A stretch of 49,699 nucleotides of DNA, taken from NCBI RefSeq assembly GCF_029866045.1, contig NZ_JARXAB010000068.1, forward strand, positions 1-49,699. Reading direction: 5' to 3'. The notes under the pieces are model-generated. The model searched no databases and was not told where the DNA came from. It saw nothing but the letters and a program-made list of their open reading frames with translations. The stretch is from Ramlibacter sp. Its GTDB lineage: Bacteria; Pseudomonadota; Gammaproteobacteria; Burkholderiales; Burkholderiaceae_C. Below are positions 8,616-18,982 of the stretch, one piece after another; position 1 is the stretch's first letter; every line of letters starts with the position of its first letter. The translations under genes were made by a program, and so were the position numbers.

Positions 8616-9083
8616 ATGAACCGCCTCGCCTCTATCCTGCCGGCCACCCAGGTGCTGGTGCACGTCGATGCCACGAGCAAGAAGCGGGCATTCGAGGAGG
8701 CGGGCTTGTTGTTCGAGAACCTGCATGGTCTCTCGCGCGCCCTCATCACCGACAGCCTGTTTGCCCGTGAGCGCCTCGGCTCCACCGGGCTGGGTCATGG
8801 TGTGGCCATTCCCCATGGCCGCATCAAGGGCTTGAAGGCGCCCATGGCGGCACTGCTCCAGCTGTCCAGCCCTATCGGTTTCGACGCCCCGGACGAGCAG
8901 CCGGTCGGCCTTCTGATTTTCCTGCTGGTGCCCGAGGCGGCTACCCAAAAGCACCTCGAGATCCTGTCCGAGATCGCTGAGCTGCTCAGCGATGCCCCCC
9001 TGCGGGAGCGCATCAAGTCCAGCAGTACCTCCCAAGAGCTGCACGCCCTGATCGAGGGCTGGCAGTCGGCCCAGCCGGCCTGA
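8616..9083 (+). CDS. ptsN: PTS IIA-like nitrogen regulatory protein
   Basis: EIIA-Ntr, the phosphoryl-accepting output protein of the nitrogen PTS. It does not move sugar but signals to targets such as K+ transport and kinases. The 155-residue protein starts at ATG 8616 (MNRLASILPATQVLVHVDAT). The phosphorylatable His is His67 in VAIPHGRIKG; LLIFLLVPEAATQKHLEILSEIA is the family core. An in-frame upstream extension to 8529 is ignored because it lies within and upstream of the promoter and lacks family similarity. It precedes hprK, as in other Burkholderiales; enzyme I and HPr are outside the window. Confidence 0.94.
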   Translation: MNRLASILPATQVLVHVDATSKKRAFEEAGLLFENLHGLSRALITDSLFARERLGSTGLGHGVAIPHGRIKGLKAPMAALLQLSSPIGFDAPDEQPVGLLIFLLVPEAATQKHLEILSEIAELLSDAPLRERIKSSSTSQELHALIEGWQSAQPA

Positions 9084-9119
9084 GGCCGGGTCCTTCCGTC
9101 CAACCCGCGCCGCCGATCC

Positions 9120-10082
9120 GTGAAGCCCACCGTCGTCAGCGCCGATGTCCTGTTTGAGGACCATCGGGCCAAGCTCAAGTGGGAGTGGGTTGCTGGCCTG
9201 GGCGCCTCCGAGCGTCGCTTTGACGAAATCGCGATCCGCGCGGCCCGCTCCGGTGCCGATCTGGTGGGCTACCTCAACTACATCCACCCCTATCGGGTGC
9301 AGATCCTGGGCGAGCGCGAGATCGCCTACCTCACCAATTCCACCCCCGAAGATTGCGCCCGGCGCATCTCCCGCATCGTCACCCTCGAGCCGCCGGTGCT
9401 GGTTCTGGCCGACGGCCAGGTGGCGCCCGACGCGCTCACCGCCATGTGCGAGCGTGCGCAAATCCCGATGTTCGCCACCCGGGAGTCCTCGGCTTTCGTG
9501 ATCGACGTGCTGCGGGCCTACCTGTCCAAGCACTTCGCCGAGCGGACCACTATGCACGGGGTGTTCATGGACATCCTGGGTCTGGGCGTTCTGATCACGG
9601 GCGAATCGGGCCTTGGCAAGAGCGAGCTAGGCCTTGAACTCGTCTCGCGCGGCAACGGTCTGGTGGCCGACGACGCGGTCGACCTGTACCGAATCAACCA
9701 GACCACGATCGAGGGCCGCTGTCCGGAGCTGCTGCAGAATTTGCTGGAGGTGCGAGGCATCGGCCTGCTGGACATCCGGGCCATCTTTGGCGAATCCGCA
9801 GTGCGCCGCAAGATGCGCCTGCGGCTCTTCGTTCACCTGGTGCGCCGCGAGACCCTGGAGCGCGAGTACGAGCGCTTGCCCTCGGAGCCACTGACCCAGG
9901 ATGTGCTGGGGGTTCCAATTCGCAAGGTGGTAATCCAGGTGGTCGCCGGCCGCAACATCGCGGTGCTGGTCGAAGCGGCGGTTCGCAATGCCATCTTGCA
10001 GATGCGCGGGGTGGACACCTACGAGGAATTCGTGGAGCGCCACCGGCGCGCCATGGAGGCTGAAGGCGGCGCCTCGGGCTGA
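9120..10082 (+). CDS. hprK: HPr kinase/phosphorylase
   Basis: Phosphorylates and dephosphorylates HPr on a serine, tuning the PTS-Ntr chain. The 320-residue protein begins at GTG 9120 ([16 protein letters not shown]), the only start compatible with the family N-terminus. It has His146 in MHGVF, the Walker A motif GESGLGKS (161-168), ADDAVDLY, and the HprK signature around [17 protein letters not shown] (208-224). It lies 36 bases after ptsN, likely co-transcribed, and converges on fur. The presence of hprK next to ptsN is typical of betaproteobacteria. Confidence 0.95.
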   Translation: MKPTVVSADVLFEDHRAKLKWEWVAGLGASERRFDEIAIRAARSGADLVGYLNYIHPYRVQILGEREIAYLTNSTPEDCARRISRIVTLEPPVLVLADGQVAPDALTAMCERAQIPMFATRESSAFVIDVLRAYLSKHFAERTTMHGVFMDILGLGVLITGESGLGKSELGLELVSRGNGLVADDAVDLYRINQTTIEGRCPELLQNLLEVRGIGLLDIRAIFGESAVRRKMRLRLFVHLVRRETLEREYERLPSEPLTQDVLGVPIRKVVIQVVAGRNIAVLVEAAVRNAILQMRGVDTYEEFVERHRRAMEAEGGASG

Positions 10083-10095
10083 TCGGCCCTCGCCG

Positions 10096-10114
10096 GCGGC
10101 ACTGAGCCGCTTTC
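10096..10114 (+). terminator. Weak hairpin between hprK and fur
   Basis: GCGGC (10096-10100), loop ACTGA, GCCGC (10106-10110), followed by TTTC. It sits between two converging genes where a terminator is expected, but the stem is only five base pairs and the T run is three. Confidence 0.3.
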
Positions 10115-10122
10115 AGCCGCGC

Positions 10123-10563
10123 TTAGCGGCGGCTGGCGCCCGGGTGGTTGGCGCAGTCCGTCTTGGTGCAGTGCGCGTACAGGCTGAGCGCATGGTCAGC
10201 GATGGCAAAACCCTTGGCGGCGGCCACCTTCTGCTGGCGCGTCTCGATCTCCGGGTCGAAGAATTCCTCCACCCGGCCGCAGTCGAGGCAGACAAGGTGG
10301 TCGTGGTGTTGGCCCTCATTGAGCTCATAGACCGCCTTGCCGCTTTCGAAGTGACTGCGCGACAGGATGCCCGCCTGCTCGAACTGGGTCAGGACCCGGT
10401 AGACGGTGGCCAGGCCGATGTCTGAGCGCTCTTCGAGCAGCACCCGGTAGAGGTCTTCGGCCGTCATGTGGCGCAGCGTGCCGCGCTGGAACACCTCCAG
10501 GATCTTCAGGCGCGGCAGCGTGGCTTTGAGGCCGTTGCTCTTGAGTTCGTCGATGTTTGCCAT
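10123..10563 (-). CDS. fur: Ferric uptake regulator
   Basis: Iron-responsive repressor binding Fur boxes as a dimer with Fe2+. The 146-residue protein begins [21 protein letters not shown] and carries the winged-helix recognition region ([24 protein letters not shown]). It also has the metal-site motif [11 protein letters not shown] with the CxxC pair, and a C-terminal HCTKTDC pair. It is divergent from bamE with a 99-base gap, the usual Burkholderiales arrangement. I could not recognise a Fur box in the gap. Confidence 0.96.
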   Translation of the reverse strand: MANIDELKSNGLKATLPRLKILEVFQRGTLRHMTAEDLYRVLLEERSDIGLATVYRVLTQFEQAGILSRSHFESGKAVYELNEGQHHDHLVCLDCGRVEEFFDPEIETRQQKVAAAKGFAIADHALSLYAHCTKTDCANHPGASRR

Positions 10564-10629
10564 GGGCAGGCGGGGGTGCAGTGCTTGCGAAGATCACCCC
10601 AAACAGGCTGCGATCAGGGGGGTCGCCGC

Positions 10630-10635
10630 TACAAT
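10630..10635 (+). promoter_or_regulatory. -10 element of the bamE promoter
   Basis: TACAAT preceded by C (CTACAAT), with a predicted start near 10642 and a 21-base leader before the bamE ATG. No good -35 hexamer at 17 bases. The same CTACAAT heptamer precedes leuS, gshA and lptA in this window, which supports it as a real element. Confidence 0.4.
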
Positions 10636-10662
10636 GCGCCGATCATATCCGTCCACTCAGAG

Positions 10663-11268
10663 ATGCCCCATTTCTCCCTTCGACAATCCGACCGCCCTTG
10701 GGGCTGGCGGCAGGCGCTGCGCCTGGGGATGGGCCTGGCTGCCTGCGCGCTGGCCACAGCCTGTGGCACCGTGGAATCGACCAGTCAACGCGTCGCCGGG
10801 GTCGTACAGCCCTATCGCCCGCAGGTGGTTCAGGGCAACTTCGTGTCTCGCGAGCAGGTCGAGTACCTGCGGCCTGGTATCACCCGCGATCAGGTGCGCG
10901 AAGTTTTGGGTACGCCCCTGGCCACCAGCGTCTTCCACGCTGACCGTTGGGACTACGCCTTCACACTGCGCCGTCAAGGGGTGGCGCCACAGGCGTTCCG
11001 TTTGAGCCTGTTCTTCAAGGACGACCGGCTCGAGCGCCTCGAGGGCGACACGCCGCCGACCGAGGCCGAGTTCGCCGATGCGGTGGACAAGCGTCAGGTC
11101 GGCAAGGTGCCTGTGCTCGAGGCGACTGAGGCCCAGCTGTCCCGCTTTGCCCGCCCGCGTGCTGCAGCCGCCTCGGCGCCAGGAGCGCCGGCTGCTGTCT
11201 CGGTCGGCCGTTACCCGCCGCTCGAGCCTGCATCTGTCCCCACCCCCGCCCCCGTCCCCGCGCGCTGA
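10663..11268 (+). CDS. bamE: Outer membrane assembly lipoprotein BamE (SmpA/OmlA family)
   Basis: Small lipoprotein of the BAM complex that folds outer-membrane proteins. From ATG 10663 it has 201 residues. The export signal has a twin-basic start and two possible lipobox cysteines: Cys28 in LAAC and Cys34 in ATAC. The BamE core is seen in [20 protein letters not shown], followed by [27 protein letters not shown], and [13 protein letters not shown]. The C-terminus carries a long Ala/Pro-rich tail (from about residue 165) beyond the usual domain. It lies opposite fur and upstream of dapB. Confidence 0.93.
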   Translation: MPHFSLRQSDRPWGWRQALRLGMGLAACALATACGTVESTSQRVAGVVQPYRPQVVQGNFVSREQVEYLRPGITRDQVREVLGTPLATSVFHADRWDYAFTLRRQGVAPQAFRLSLFFKDDRLERLEGDTPPTEAEFADAVDKRQVGKVPVLEATEAQLSRFARPRAAAASAPGAPAAVSVGRYPPLEPASVPTPAPVPAR

Positions 11269-11311
11269 GGGCGCCGGGGCGGACCGACCACCACCCGAAT
11301 CAAAACTGCCG

Positions 11312-12127
11312 ATGGCGACATCCTCCTTCCACCGCGTGGCCGTTGCTGGCGCCACCGGCCGCATGGGTCACATGCTGATTGAGTCCCTGCGCGCCTCCGA
11401 CGACTGTCGCCTGACCGGCGCGCTCGACATTCCAAGCAGCCCGGCCCTGGGCAACGACGCCAGCGCCTTCCTCGGACACGCCAGCGGCGTGCCGGTGACC
11501 GCCGACCTTCGCACCGGCCTGGCCAACGCCGAGGTGCTGATCGACTTCACCCGGCCCGAGGGCACGATGGCCCACCTGCGGGTGTGCCGCGAGCGCGGTG
11601 TCAAGCTGGTGATCGGAACGACCGGTTTTTCCGAGGCGCAAAAGCGGGAAATCGAAGACGCCGCCCGCGACATCGCCATCGTGATGGCGCCCAATATGAG
11701 TGTGGGGGTGAACGTCACCCTCAAGCTGTTGGAGATGGCCGCCAAGGCGATGTCTACCGGCTATGACATCGAGATCATCGAGGCCCACCACCGCCATAAG
11801 GTCGACGCGCCCTCGGGCACCGCGCTCAAGATGGGCGAGGTGATTGCCGAGGCGATGGGTCGCAACCTGAAAGACTGCGCGGTGTATGCCCGCGAGGGCG
11901 TGACGGGCGAACGTGACCCTTCGTCTATCGGCTTTGCCACCGTGCGCGGTGGCGACATCGTGGGCGACCATACCGTGCTCTTTGCCGGTACCGGCGAGCG
12001 GATCGAAATCACCCACAAGTCCTCGAGCCGCGCAACTTACGCCCAGGGTAGCCTGCGGGCGGTGCGCTTCCTGGCGGACCGCCCGGCGGGCCTGTTCGAC
12101 ATGTTCGACGTCCTCGGGCTGCGCTGA
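11312..12127 (+). CDS. dapB: 4-hydroxy-tetrahydrodipicolinate reductase
   Basis: NAD(P)H-dependent reductase of the diaminopimelate/lysine pathway. The 271-residue protein starts at ATG 11312 ([21 protein letters not shown]). It shows the nucleotide-binding GATGRMG, the catalytic-region signature [16 protein letters not shown] (the double His, Lys and PSGT substrate loop), [15 protein letters not shown] and the C-terminal [12 protein letters not shown]. It sits 43 bases after bamE and shortly before exbB. A longer upstream frame is a shadow of bamE. Confidence 0.97.
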   Translation: MATSSFHRVAVAGATGRMGHMLIESLRASDDCRLTGALDIPSSPALGNDASAFLGHASGVPVTADLRTGLANAEVLIDFTRPEGTMAHLRVCRERGVKLVIGTTGFSEAQKREIEDAARDIAIVMAPNMSVGVNVTLKLLEMAAKAMSTGYDIEIIEAHHRHKVDAPSGTALKMGEVIAEAMGRNLKDCAVYAREGVTGERDPSSIGFATVRGGDIVGDHTVLFAGTGERIEITHKSSSRATYAQGSLRAVRFLADRPAGLFDMFDVLGLR

Positions 12128-12150
12128 TCCCTCCTGGCGGCCTCCGACCC

Positions 12151-12789
12151 ATGGACCTGCTTCAAATACTTCGCCAAGGTGATGCGCTGACGCAAGGGGT
12201 GGCGTTGCTGATGCTCGTCATGTCTGTCGCCAGCTGGGTTGTCATTCTCTGGAAGCTCTGGTTCCTGCGCCGCGTGGGCGCCGACATCTTGGCTGGCGTC
12301 TCCGCGTTCTGGCAGGCGGCCTCGGTGGCCGAGGCCCGCGCCCGTCTGGCTGACCTGGAGCGCGAGCCGCTGGTCTCCTGCCTGGTGGACGCCACGGAGC
12401 CGCCCACTGGCGGCTTGGCAGCGGGTGGCGACCGCGCCCAGCAACTCACTCGCAGCCTGCGCGACGCCCTGCACGGCCTCACCGACCGTCTACAGTTCGG
12501 CCAGGTGCTGCTGGCCACGGTCGGCTCCACTGCGCCCTTCGTCGGCCTGCTGGGAACTGTCTGGGGCATCTACCACGCGCTAGCAGGCCTGACGGGCGGT
12601 GGCCAGGTGACCCTCGACCAGGTCGCTGGCCCGGTCGGGGAGGCCCTGGTCATGACCGCCGCCGGCCTGGCGGTGGCACTGCCGGCGGTGCTGGCCTACA
12701 ACGTCTTCAACCGCCGGGTTGCCCGGCTAGAGGCCACGCTGGAAGGCTTCGCCTTCGACTTGCGCGACCTCCTCGCGGGAAAGTCATGA
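12151..12789 (+). CDS. exbB: MotA/TolQ/ExbB proton channel family protein
   Basis: Inner-membrane subunit of a proton-driven energising complex that powers TonB- or Tol-type transport. The 212-residue protein has an N-terminal membrane helix (VALLMLVMSVASWVVILWKLW), a cytoplasmic loop, then the family core LATVGSTAPFVGLLGTVWGI (about 129-148) and a final long helix pair (EALVMTAAGLAVALPAVLAYN). It is followed 70 bases later by exbD; no tonB is in the window. ExbB is favoured over TolQ because tolR, tolA and tolB are absent. Confidence 0.88.
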   Translation: MDLLQILRQGDALTQGVALLMLVMSVASWVVILWKLWFLRRVGADILAGVSAFWQAASVAEARARLADLEREPLVSCLVDATEPPTGGLAAGGDRAQQLTRSLRDALHGLTDRLQFGQVLLATVGSTAPFVGLLGTVWGIYHALAGLTGGGQVTLDQVAGPVGEALVMTAAGLAVALPAVLAYNVFNRRVARLEATLEGFAFDLRDLLAGKS

Positions 12790-12859
12790 GCGCAGCGCCG
12801 GGCCGCCCCAAGCCAGCGAGCGCCCCGCACGCAGCGCTGGACGTGGAAGTTGTCGTGCC

Positions 12860-13279
12860 ATGACCTTCGGCCGCCTCGAGCGCGGCGGTCAGGCCGCTCC
12901 CATTTCCGAGATCAACGTCACCCCCCTGGTTGACGTGTTGCTGGTGCTGGTGGTCATCCTGCTGGTCACCGCCCCCCTGCTCGCCAGCGCCCTGCGGCTG
13001 GACTTGCCCCAAGCGGCCGGCACCCGGCCCGCCGACGCCCCCCGCTTCCTGTCGGTCTCGATCGACGCCCAGGGACAGCGTTTCGTGAACGACCAGCCCG
13101 CCACCGCCGCCCAACTGTCCGAGCGCCTGGCCCAGGCAGCCCGTGACAACCCGGATGTCGAGCTTCGGCTGCGCGCTGACCAGTCTGTTCCCTACGGCCG
13201 AGTGGCCGAGGTGATGGGCGCGGCCCAGCAGGCCGGGCTCGCGCGCATCGCCTTCGTTGCCGAGCCGGTCAAGCCCTGA
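12860..13279 (+). CDS. exbD: Biopolymer transport protein ExbD/TolR family
   Basis: Partner of ExbB. The 139-residue protein has one membrane helix near the N-terminus with the proton-carrying Asp25 in [20 protein letters not shown], a hallmark of ExbD/TolR. A periplasmic domain follows ([38 protein letters not shown]). The start ATG 12860 lies 70 bases after exbB and the pair is probably one transcript. Confidence 0.9.
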   Translation: MTFGRLERGGQAAPISEINVTPLVDVLLVLVVILLVTAPLLASALRLDLPQAAGTRPADAPRFLSVSIDAQGQRFVNDQPATAAQLSERLAQAARDNPDVELRLRADQSVPYGRVAEVMGAAQQAGLARIAFVAEPVKP

Positions 13280-13335
13280 TCGCGTCCCACGGCATCGTTG
13301 CGGCCAGTGCGGCCGCCGCGGCCGGTGCCCGACCC

Positions 13336-13341
13336 TACAAT
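13336..13341 (+). promoter_or_regulatory. -10 element of leuS, near-leaderless message
   Basis: CTACAAT with the hexamer TACAAT at 13336-13341. Transcription would start near 13348, about three bases before the leuS ATG at 13351. No Shine-Dalgarno precedes the ATG, and no good -35 is visible. Confidence 0.4.
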
Positions 13342-13350
13342 TTGAGCACC

Positions 13351-16005
13351 ATGCAAGACAAGTACAACCACCTCGAGATCGAGAAGGCGGCCCAGGACCA
13401 CTGGAGCGCCCGCGACGCCTACCGCGTCGTCGAGGATGCGAGCAAGAAGAAGTTCTACGCCTGCTCCATGCTCCCCTATCCCAGCGGCAAGCTGCATATG
13501 GGGCACGTGCGCAACTACACCATCAACGACATGCTCACGCGCTACCTGCGCATGAACGGTCACAACGTGCTGATGCCGATGGGGTGGGACGCCTTCGGCC
13601 TGCCAGCCGAGAACGCGGCGCTCAAGAACGGCGTACCGCCGGCGCAGTGGACCTACGACAACATCGCTTACATGAAGAAGCAGATGCAGGCGATGGGACT
13701 GGCCATCGACTGGTCGCGCGAGATCGCCACCTGCGACCCCAGCTACTACCAGTGGAACCAGTGGTTGTTCCTGAAGATGCTTGAAAAAGGCATCGCTTAT
13801 CGCAAGACCCAGGTCGTCAACTGGGACCCGGTGGACCAGACGGTGCTGGCCAATGAACAGGTGATCGACGGCAAGGGCTGGCGCACCGGCGCGGTGGTCG
13901 AAAAGCGCGAGATCCCGGGCTACTACCTCAAGATCACCGACTACGCCGAAGAACTGCTCGAGCACGTACAGAACCAGTTGCCCGGCTGGCCCGAGCGGGT
14001 CAAGCTGATGCAGGAGAACTGGATCGGCAAGAGCGAGGGCCTGCGGTTTGCTTTCCCGCACGCCATCCAGGACGCCGACGGCCAGCCCATTGGCGATGGC
14101 AAGCTCTATGTCTTTACCACCCGCGCCGACACCATCATGGGCGTCACTTTCTGCGCGGTGGCGCCCGAGCATCCGCTGGCCACCCACGCGGCCCAGGGCA
14201 ACCCCGCGCTGGCCACCTTCATCGAAGAATGCAAGAAGGGTGGCACCACCGAGGCCGAGCTTGCGCTCAGGGAAAAGGAAGGCATGCCCACCGGGCTGCA
14301 GGTCACTCACCCGCTCACCGGCGAGCCAGTCGATGTCTGGGTGGGCAACTATGTGCTCATGGGCTATGGCGATGGTGCGGTGATGGGCGTGCCCGGTCAC
14401 GACGAGCGTGACTTTGCCTTCGCTCTCAAGTACAGCCTGCCGATCGTGCAGGTGATCGATGTCAATGGCCAAGCCTACGACTACCACCACTGGCAGGAGT
14501 GGTACGCGGACAAGACGCAGGGCGTGACCATCAACTCCGACATCTTCAGTGGCTTCGGCTACAAGGAGGCCGTCCATGCGGTCGCGGCCTCCCTGGGCCA
14601 GAAGGGCCTTGGCGAGAAAAAGACCACCTGGCGCCTGCGTGACTGGGGCATCAGCCGCCAGCGTTACTGGGGTACCCCGATTCCCATCATTCACTGCGCC
14701 GAGCATGGCGCGGTGCCGGTGCCCGAGAAGGACCTGCCGGTCGTCCTGCCGCTCGACTGCGTGCCCGACGGCTCGGGCAACCCCTTGAACAAGCGCGAGG
14801 ACTTTCTGGCCTGCACCTGCCCCGTCTGCGGCAAGCCGGCCCGGCGCGAGACCGACACCATGGACACCTTCGTGGATTCGTCCTGGTACTTCATGCGTTA
14901 CTGCGACCCGACGAACAACCAGCAGATGGTGGCCGAGGGCGCCCAGTACTGGATGCCGATGGACCAGTACATCGGCGGCATTGAGCACGCCATCTTGCAC
15001 CTGCTCTACGCGCGGTTTTGGACCAAGGTCATGCGCGATCTGGGCCTGGTCAAGATTGACGAGCCCTTCACCAAATTGCTCACGCAGGGCATGGTGCTCA
15101 ACGAGGCCTTCTCGCGCACCACCACCGGCAAGCAGTACTACTGGCAGCACGAACTCGACATCGTTCGCGACCCGCAGACCAAGGCGGTGACAGCCACGCT
15201 CAAGGCCGACGGCCAGCCGGTCACCTACGAGGGCTGGACCACCATGTCCAAGTCCAAGAACAACGGCGTCGACCCGCAGGCCCTGATCGAGACCTACGGC
15301 GCCGACACCGCGCGCCTCTACACCATGTTCACCGCGCCGCCCGAGGCCACGCTGGAGTGGAACGACGCCGCGCTCGAGGGCAGCCACCGTTTCCTGCGCC
15401 GGGTCTGGAACTTCGGCCTGAAGCTGGCGGGCAGCCAGGCCGCTGCGGTGGCGGGTCGCGCGCAAGCGGTTCAGGCCGGGGACCTGGGCAAGGCCGCCCG
15501 TGCCCTGCGCCTGGAGATCCATACCGTGCTGCGCCAGGTCGACTACGACTATGTGCGCATGCAGTACAACACCGTGGTCTCCGGTGCGATGAAGATGCTC
15601 AACGCGCTGGAGAACTTCAAGGCCGAGGCTGAGGCTGGTGCAGACGCGGGTGCAGATGCCGCGTTGGCCGAGGGCTTCGGCATTTTGCTTCGCGCGCTTT
15701 ACCCGGCCACCCCGCACATCGCCCACGGCCTGTGGCAGGCGCTAGGCTACGCCGCTATCCATGGCGAACTGATCGACGCGCCCTGGCCCCAGGTCGATGA
15801 AGCTGCCTTGGTGCAGGACGAGGTCGAGCTGATGCTGCAGGTCAACGGCAAGCTGCGCGGGAGCCTGCGGGTGCCCGCCGGGGCCAGCCGCGAGCAGATC
15901 GAGCAGATCGCCGTCGCCAGCGAGGCCTTCACCAAGTTCGCCCAGGGGGCTGCACCCAAGAAGGTGGTGGTGGTGCCTGGCCGGCTGGTCAACCTGGTGG
16001 TCTGA
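13351..16005 (+). CDS. leuS: Leucyl-tRNA synthetase
   Basis: Charges tRNA-Leu. The 884-residue class I enzyme has the HIGH signature as HMGH (residues 49-52, in [14 protein letters not shown]), the KMSKS loop as MSKSK (632-636), the connective-peptide editing domain ([20 protein letters not shown]), a zinc-ribbon-like [19 protein letters not shown], and the [13 protein letters not shown] motif. The start at ATG 13351 gives the usual [12 protein letters not shown]-terminus; a TTG three codons earlier is less likely. Its stop overlaps the lptE start by one base (TGATG). Confidence 0.98.
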   Translation: MQDKYNHLEIEKAAQDHWSARDAYRVVEDASKKKFYACSMLPYPSGKLHMGHVRNYTINDMLTRYLRMNGHNVLMPMGWDAFGLPAENAALKNGVPPAQWTYDNIAYMKKQMQAMGLAIDWSREIATCDPSYYQWNQWLFLKMLEKGIAYRKTQVVNWDPVDQTVLANEQVIDGKGWRTGAVVEKREIPGYYLKITDYAEELLEHVQNQLPGWPERVKLMQENWIGKSEGLRFAFPHAIQDADGQPIGDGKLYVFTTRADTIMGVTFCAVAPEHPLATHAAQGNPALATFIEECKKGGTTEAELALREKEGMPTGLQVTHPLTGEPVDVWVGNYVLMGYGDGAVMGVPGHDERDFAFALKYSLPIVQVIDVNGQAYDYHHWQEWYADKTQGVTINSDIFSGFGYKEAVHAVAASLGQKGLGEKKTTWRLRDWGISRQRYWGTPIPIIHCAEHGAVPVPEKDLPVVLPLDCVPDGSGNPLNKREDFLACTCPVCGKPARRETDTMDTFVDSSWYFMRYCDPTNNQQMVAEGAQYWMPMDQYIGGIEHAILHLLYARFWTKVMRDLGLVKIDEPFTKLLTQGMVLNEAFSRTTTGKQYYWQHELDIVRDPQTKAVTATLKADGQPVTYEGWTTMSKSKNNGVDPQALIETYGADTARLYTMFTAPPEATLEWNDAALEGSHRFLRRVWNFGLKLAGSQAAAVAGRAQAVQAGDLGKAARALRLEIHTVLRQVDYDYVRMQYNTVVSGAMKMLNALENFKAEAEAGADAGADAALAEGFGILLRALYPATPHIAHGLWQALGYAAIHGELIDAPWPQVDEAALVQDEVELMLQVNGKLRGSLRVPAGASREQIEQIAVASEAFTKFAQGAAPKKVVVVPGRLVNLVV

Positions 16006-16517
16006 TGGAGCGCCGCCGCCTGCTGCGATCGGCCGCCCTCACCGGCGGTGCCCTAGCCCTGGCCCCGATGTTGGCGGCTTGCGGTTTCCGCCTTCGCGGC
16101 TCAGCCAGGTTCGCCTATGACAGCTTGCACCTGGCGGCGACCACGCCCCTGGCCGAGGAACTTCGGCTTGCCTTGCGGGGCAACGGCCTGCAGGTCTTTG
16201 GCCCCAAGGACCCGCCGGAGCGGGCCCAGGTGGTGCTGCTGATCTCGGGCGAGCAGCGTGCCCGTGTGGTGGTTAGCCGCACCAGTAACGGCCAGGTGCG
16301 CGAGTTGCAGCTGCAGCTCTCCGTGCGGGTCTCGGCCCGCTCGGCGCGCGGCGTCGACCTGATCACCGACCTGCTGATGGAGCAGCAGCGGGATGTGAGC
16401 TACAACGAGACCGTGGCCCTGGCCAAGGAGGCGGAGGAGGAAATCCTTTTCCGCGACATGCAGTCCGACCTGACGCAGCAACTGGTCCGACGGCTGGCAA
16501 CGCTGCAGCCAGGCTGA
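16005..16517 (+). CDS. lptE: LPS-assembly lipoprotein LptE
   Basis: Outer-membrane lipoprotein that plugs the LptD barrel and helps insert lipopolysaccharide. At 170 residues it has the expected size. The signal peptide ends in the lipobox LAAC with Cys26, followed by the family-typical GFRLRG. The body has the RELQLQLSVRV strand and the C-terminal helix EEEILFRDMQSDLTQQLVRRL. It overlaps leuS by one base and is followed by holA, a conserved leuS-lptE-holA order. Confidence 0.93.
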   Translation: MERRRLLRSAALTGGALALAPMLAACGFRLRGSARFAYDSLHLAATTPLAEELRLALRGNGLQVFGPKDPPERAQVVLLISGEQRARVVVSRTSNGQVRELQLQLSVRVSARSARGVDLITDLLMEQQRDVSYNETVALAKEAEEEILFRDMQSDLTQQLVRRLATLQPG

Positions 16518-16580
16518 TCGGCGTCACCACCCGCACGGCGCCCACCGGTCTATCCCACGCGGCCTCACAGCCATTCCATC

Positions 16581-17651
16581 ATGCAGCTGGCCCTGAACCA
16601 ACTCCAGCCCCATCTTCAGAAGGGCTTGCGCTCGCTCTACGCCCTGCACGGGGACGAGCCGCTGCTGGTGCAGGAGGCGGCCGATGCGATTCGCGCCGCT
16701 GCCCGCAGCCAGGGCTACACCGAACGCACGGTGCACACCGTCGCTGGCGCGCATTTCGACTGGGGTGCGGTGCTGGCCGCCGGTGGCTCCATGAGCCTGT
16801 TTGCCGACCGGCAGATCGTGGAGGTCCGCATTCCCTCGGGAAAGCCGGGCAAGGAAGGCAGCGTCGCCCTGCAGCAGCTGGCCCAGCAGGCCGAGGGTAA
16901 CGAGGGTGTGCTGACCCTGGTGCTCCTGCCTCGCCTCGACCGCATGAGCACCCAGGGTGCCTGGTTCAGTGCTCTTGAAACCTCTGGCGTCACCATCAAG
17001 GTCGACCCAATAGAGCGCGCCCAGCTACCGGCCTGGATCGCCGCGCGTCTTGCCCGCCACGGACAGCGGGTGCTGGCGGGCGAGGCGGGCCAGCGCACCT
17101 TGCAGTTCTTCGCCGACCGGGTGGAGGGCAACCTGCTGGCGGCGCACCAGGAAATCGAGAAGCTGGCCCTGCTTTACCCGCCGGGCGAGCTGGCCTACGA
17201 GCAGGTCGAGGCGGCCGTGCTGAACGTCGCCCGCTACGACGTGTTCAAGCTGTCCGAGGCGGTCCTGGCTGGTCAGGTACAGCGGGTGCAGCGTATGCTC
17301 GAGGGCCTGCAGGCTGAGGGCGAGGCTGAGGTACTGGTGCACTACACCCTGGCCGAGGACATTCGGGCGCTCAAGCGGGTCAAGGATGCGATGGCCGCCG
17401 GCCGGCCGTTGCCGATGGCGCTGCGTGAGCAGCGGGTCTGGGGCCTCAAAGAGCGCCTCTTCGAGCGGGTACTGCCCCGGCTCACCCCGCTGGCGCTGGA
17501 CGGCCTTCTGCATTCGGCTCATGTGGTGGATGGCATCGTCAAGGGCCTCAAGGCGCCCGGCTGGCCGACAGACAGCTGGCAGGCCCTGCAGCGTCTGGCC
17601 CTGGAGCTTTGCCTGGCCTGCGCGCCGGCGCATGAGAAAATTTCAGCATGA
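16581..17651 (+). CDS. holA: DNA polymerase III delta subunit
   Basis: Clamp-loader wrench that opens the beta sliding clamp. The 356-residue protein begins [16 protein letters not shown] and contains the family motifs [40 protein letters not shown] and [23 protein letters not shown]-terminal helical collar (residues about 215-350) follows. Its stop overlaps the proA start (ATGA), so the two are translationally coupled. Confidence 0.94.
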   Translation: MQLALNQLQPHLQKGLRSLYALHGDEPLLVQEAADAIRAAARSQGYTERTVHTVAGAHFDWGAVLAAGGSMSLFADRQIVEVRIPSGKPGKEGSVALQQLAQQAEGNEGVLTLVLLPRLDRMSTQGAWFSALETSGVTIKVDPIERAQLPAWIAARLARHGQRVLAGEAGQRTLQFFADRVEGNLLAAHQEIEKLALLYPPGELAYEQVEAAVLNVARYDVFKLSEAVLAGQVQRVQRMLEGLQAEGEAEVLVHYTLAEDIRALKRVKDAMAAGRPLPMALREQRVWGLKERLFERVLPRLTPLALDGLLHSAHVVDGIVKGLKAPGWPTDSWQALQRLALELCLACAPAHEKISA

Positions 17652-18928
17652 ACGCGCTCAACATCGCCGAATACGTCCAGTCCCTGGGCGCACAGGCCCG
17701 CACCGCCTCGGCCGCCATGGCCCGGGCCGACGCCGCCACCCGCAACCGCGCGTTGCGCGTCCTCGCCGGCCTGCTGCGTGAAAGCGCGCCGGCGCTGGGT
17801 CAGGCCAATGCCCTGGACATCGGGCGGGCGCAGGCCGCCGGCCTGTCCGACCCGATGGTGGACCGGCTGCGCCTGACGCCCAAGGTCATCGAGACCGTGG
17901 CCCAGGGCTGCGAGCAGTTGGCTGCCATGCCCGACGTGATCGGCGAGATCTCTGGCCTGCGCCAGCAGCCCTCGGGCATCCGGGTGGGCCAGATGCGGGT
18001 GCCCATCGGCGTCTTCGGGATGATTTTCGAGAGCCGTCCCAACGTCACCATCGAGGCGGCCAGCCTGTCCATTAAGAGCGGCAACGCCTGCATCCTGCGC
18101 GGCGGATCGGAAGCCATCGACTCCAACAAGGCCCTGGCGGTGCTGGTGCAACAGGCGCTGGCAGCGGCGGGCTTGCCCGCCGAGGCGGTGCAACTGGTGC
18201 AGACCACCGACCGCGAGGCGGTGGGCCAGCTCATCGCCATGCCCCAGTATGTGGATGTGATCATTCCCCGGGGCGGCAAGAGCCTGATCGAACGCATCTC
18301 GCGCGAGGCCAAGGTGCCCGTCATCAAGCACCTAGATGGCAACTGCCATACCTATGTCGACGACCCCAGCGACCTCGACCTCGCGCTGACCGTCACCGAC
18401 AACGCCAAAACCCAGAAGTACAGCCCCTGCAATGCCACCGAGGGCCTGCTGGTGGCCCGGGGCGTGGCAGCCGCCTTTCTGCCCCGTATCGGCGCGGTGT
18501 TCGCGGCCAAGGGGGTCGAGATGCGTGCCTGTCCTGAGTCCCAGGCTGTCCTGGCTGCGGTCCCCGGCGCCAAGGTCGTGCCCGCCACCGAGCAGGATTG
18601 GTTCGAGGAGTACCTGGCCCCTGTGATCAGCGTGAAGGTGGTCGCCGGCCTCGACGAGGCCATTGCCCACATCAACCACTACAGCAGCCACCACACCGAC
18701 GCCATCCTCACCCGGGACCATGTCCATGCCCAGCGCTTTCTGCGTGAGGTTGATTCCTCCAGCGTTATGGTGAATGCGAGTACCCGCTTCGCGGACGGTT
18801 TCGAGTACGGCCTGGGGGCCGAGATCGGCATCAGCACCGACAAGTTCCACGCCCGCGGCCCGGTGGGCATTGAGGGCCTGACCTCTTTGAAATGGGTGGT
18901 GCTGGGCGAGGGGCAGGTCCGGACCTAA
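17648..18928 (+). CDS. proA: Gamma-glutamyl phosphate reductase
   Basis: Second step of proline synthesis: NADPH reduction of glutamyl-5-phosphate to the semialdehyde. At 426 residues it has the standard length. It shows [35 protein letters not shown], the catalytic Cys261 in [13 protein letters not shown], and the C-terminal [18 protein letters not shown] and [13 protein letters not shown]. It is coupled to holA by a four-base overlap; proB is not in the window. Confidence 0.97.
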   Translation: MNALNIAEYVQSLGAQARTASAAMARADAATRNRALRVLAGLLRESAPALGQANALDIGRAQAAGLSDPMVDRLRLTPKVIETVAQGCEQLAAMPDVIGEISGLRQQPSGIRVGQMRVPIGVFGMIFESRPNVTIEAASLSIKSGNACILRGGSEAIDSNKALAVLVQQALAAAGLPAEAVQLVQTTDREAVGQLIAMPQYVDVIIPRGGKSLIERISREAKVPVIKHLDGNCHTYVDDPSDLDLALTVTDNAKTQKYSPCNATEGLLVARGVAAAFLPRIGAVFAAKGVEMRACPESQAVLAAVPGAKVVPATEQDWFEEYLAPVISVKVVAGLDEAIAHINHYSSHHTDAILTRDHVHAQRFLREVDSSSVMVNASTRFADGFEYGLGAEIGISTDKFHARGPVGIEGLTSLKWVVLGEGQVRT

Positions 18929-18940
18929 TGGGGTGAAACC

Positions 18941-18946
18941 CTACAA
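18941..18946 (+). promoter_or_regulatory. -10 element of the gshA promoter
   Basis: CTACAAT with hexamer TACAAT, 36 bases before the gshA ATG, giving a predicted leader of about 30 bases. An AAGGG Shine-Dalgarno lies at 18974-18978. No convincing -35 is present. Confidence 0.4.
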
Positions 18947-18982
18947 TGGGAGTCCGCATTCCCGTAGCAACTCAAGGGCTCC

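Noticed and set aside
13192-15726. 844-codon open frame on the minus strand inside leuS
   Set aside because: Exact antisense shadow of a complete leuS; His/Gly/Val/Asp-rich translation without a domain, as GC-rich codon bias produces.
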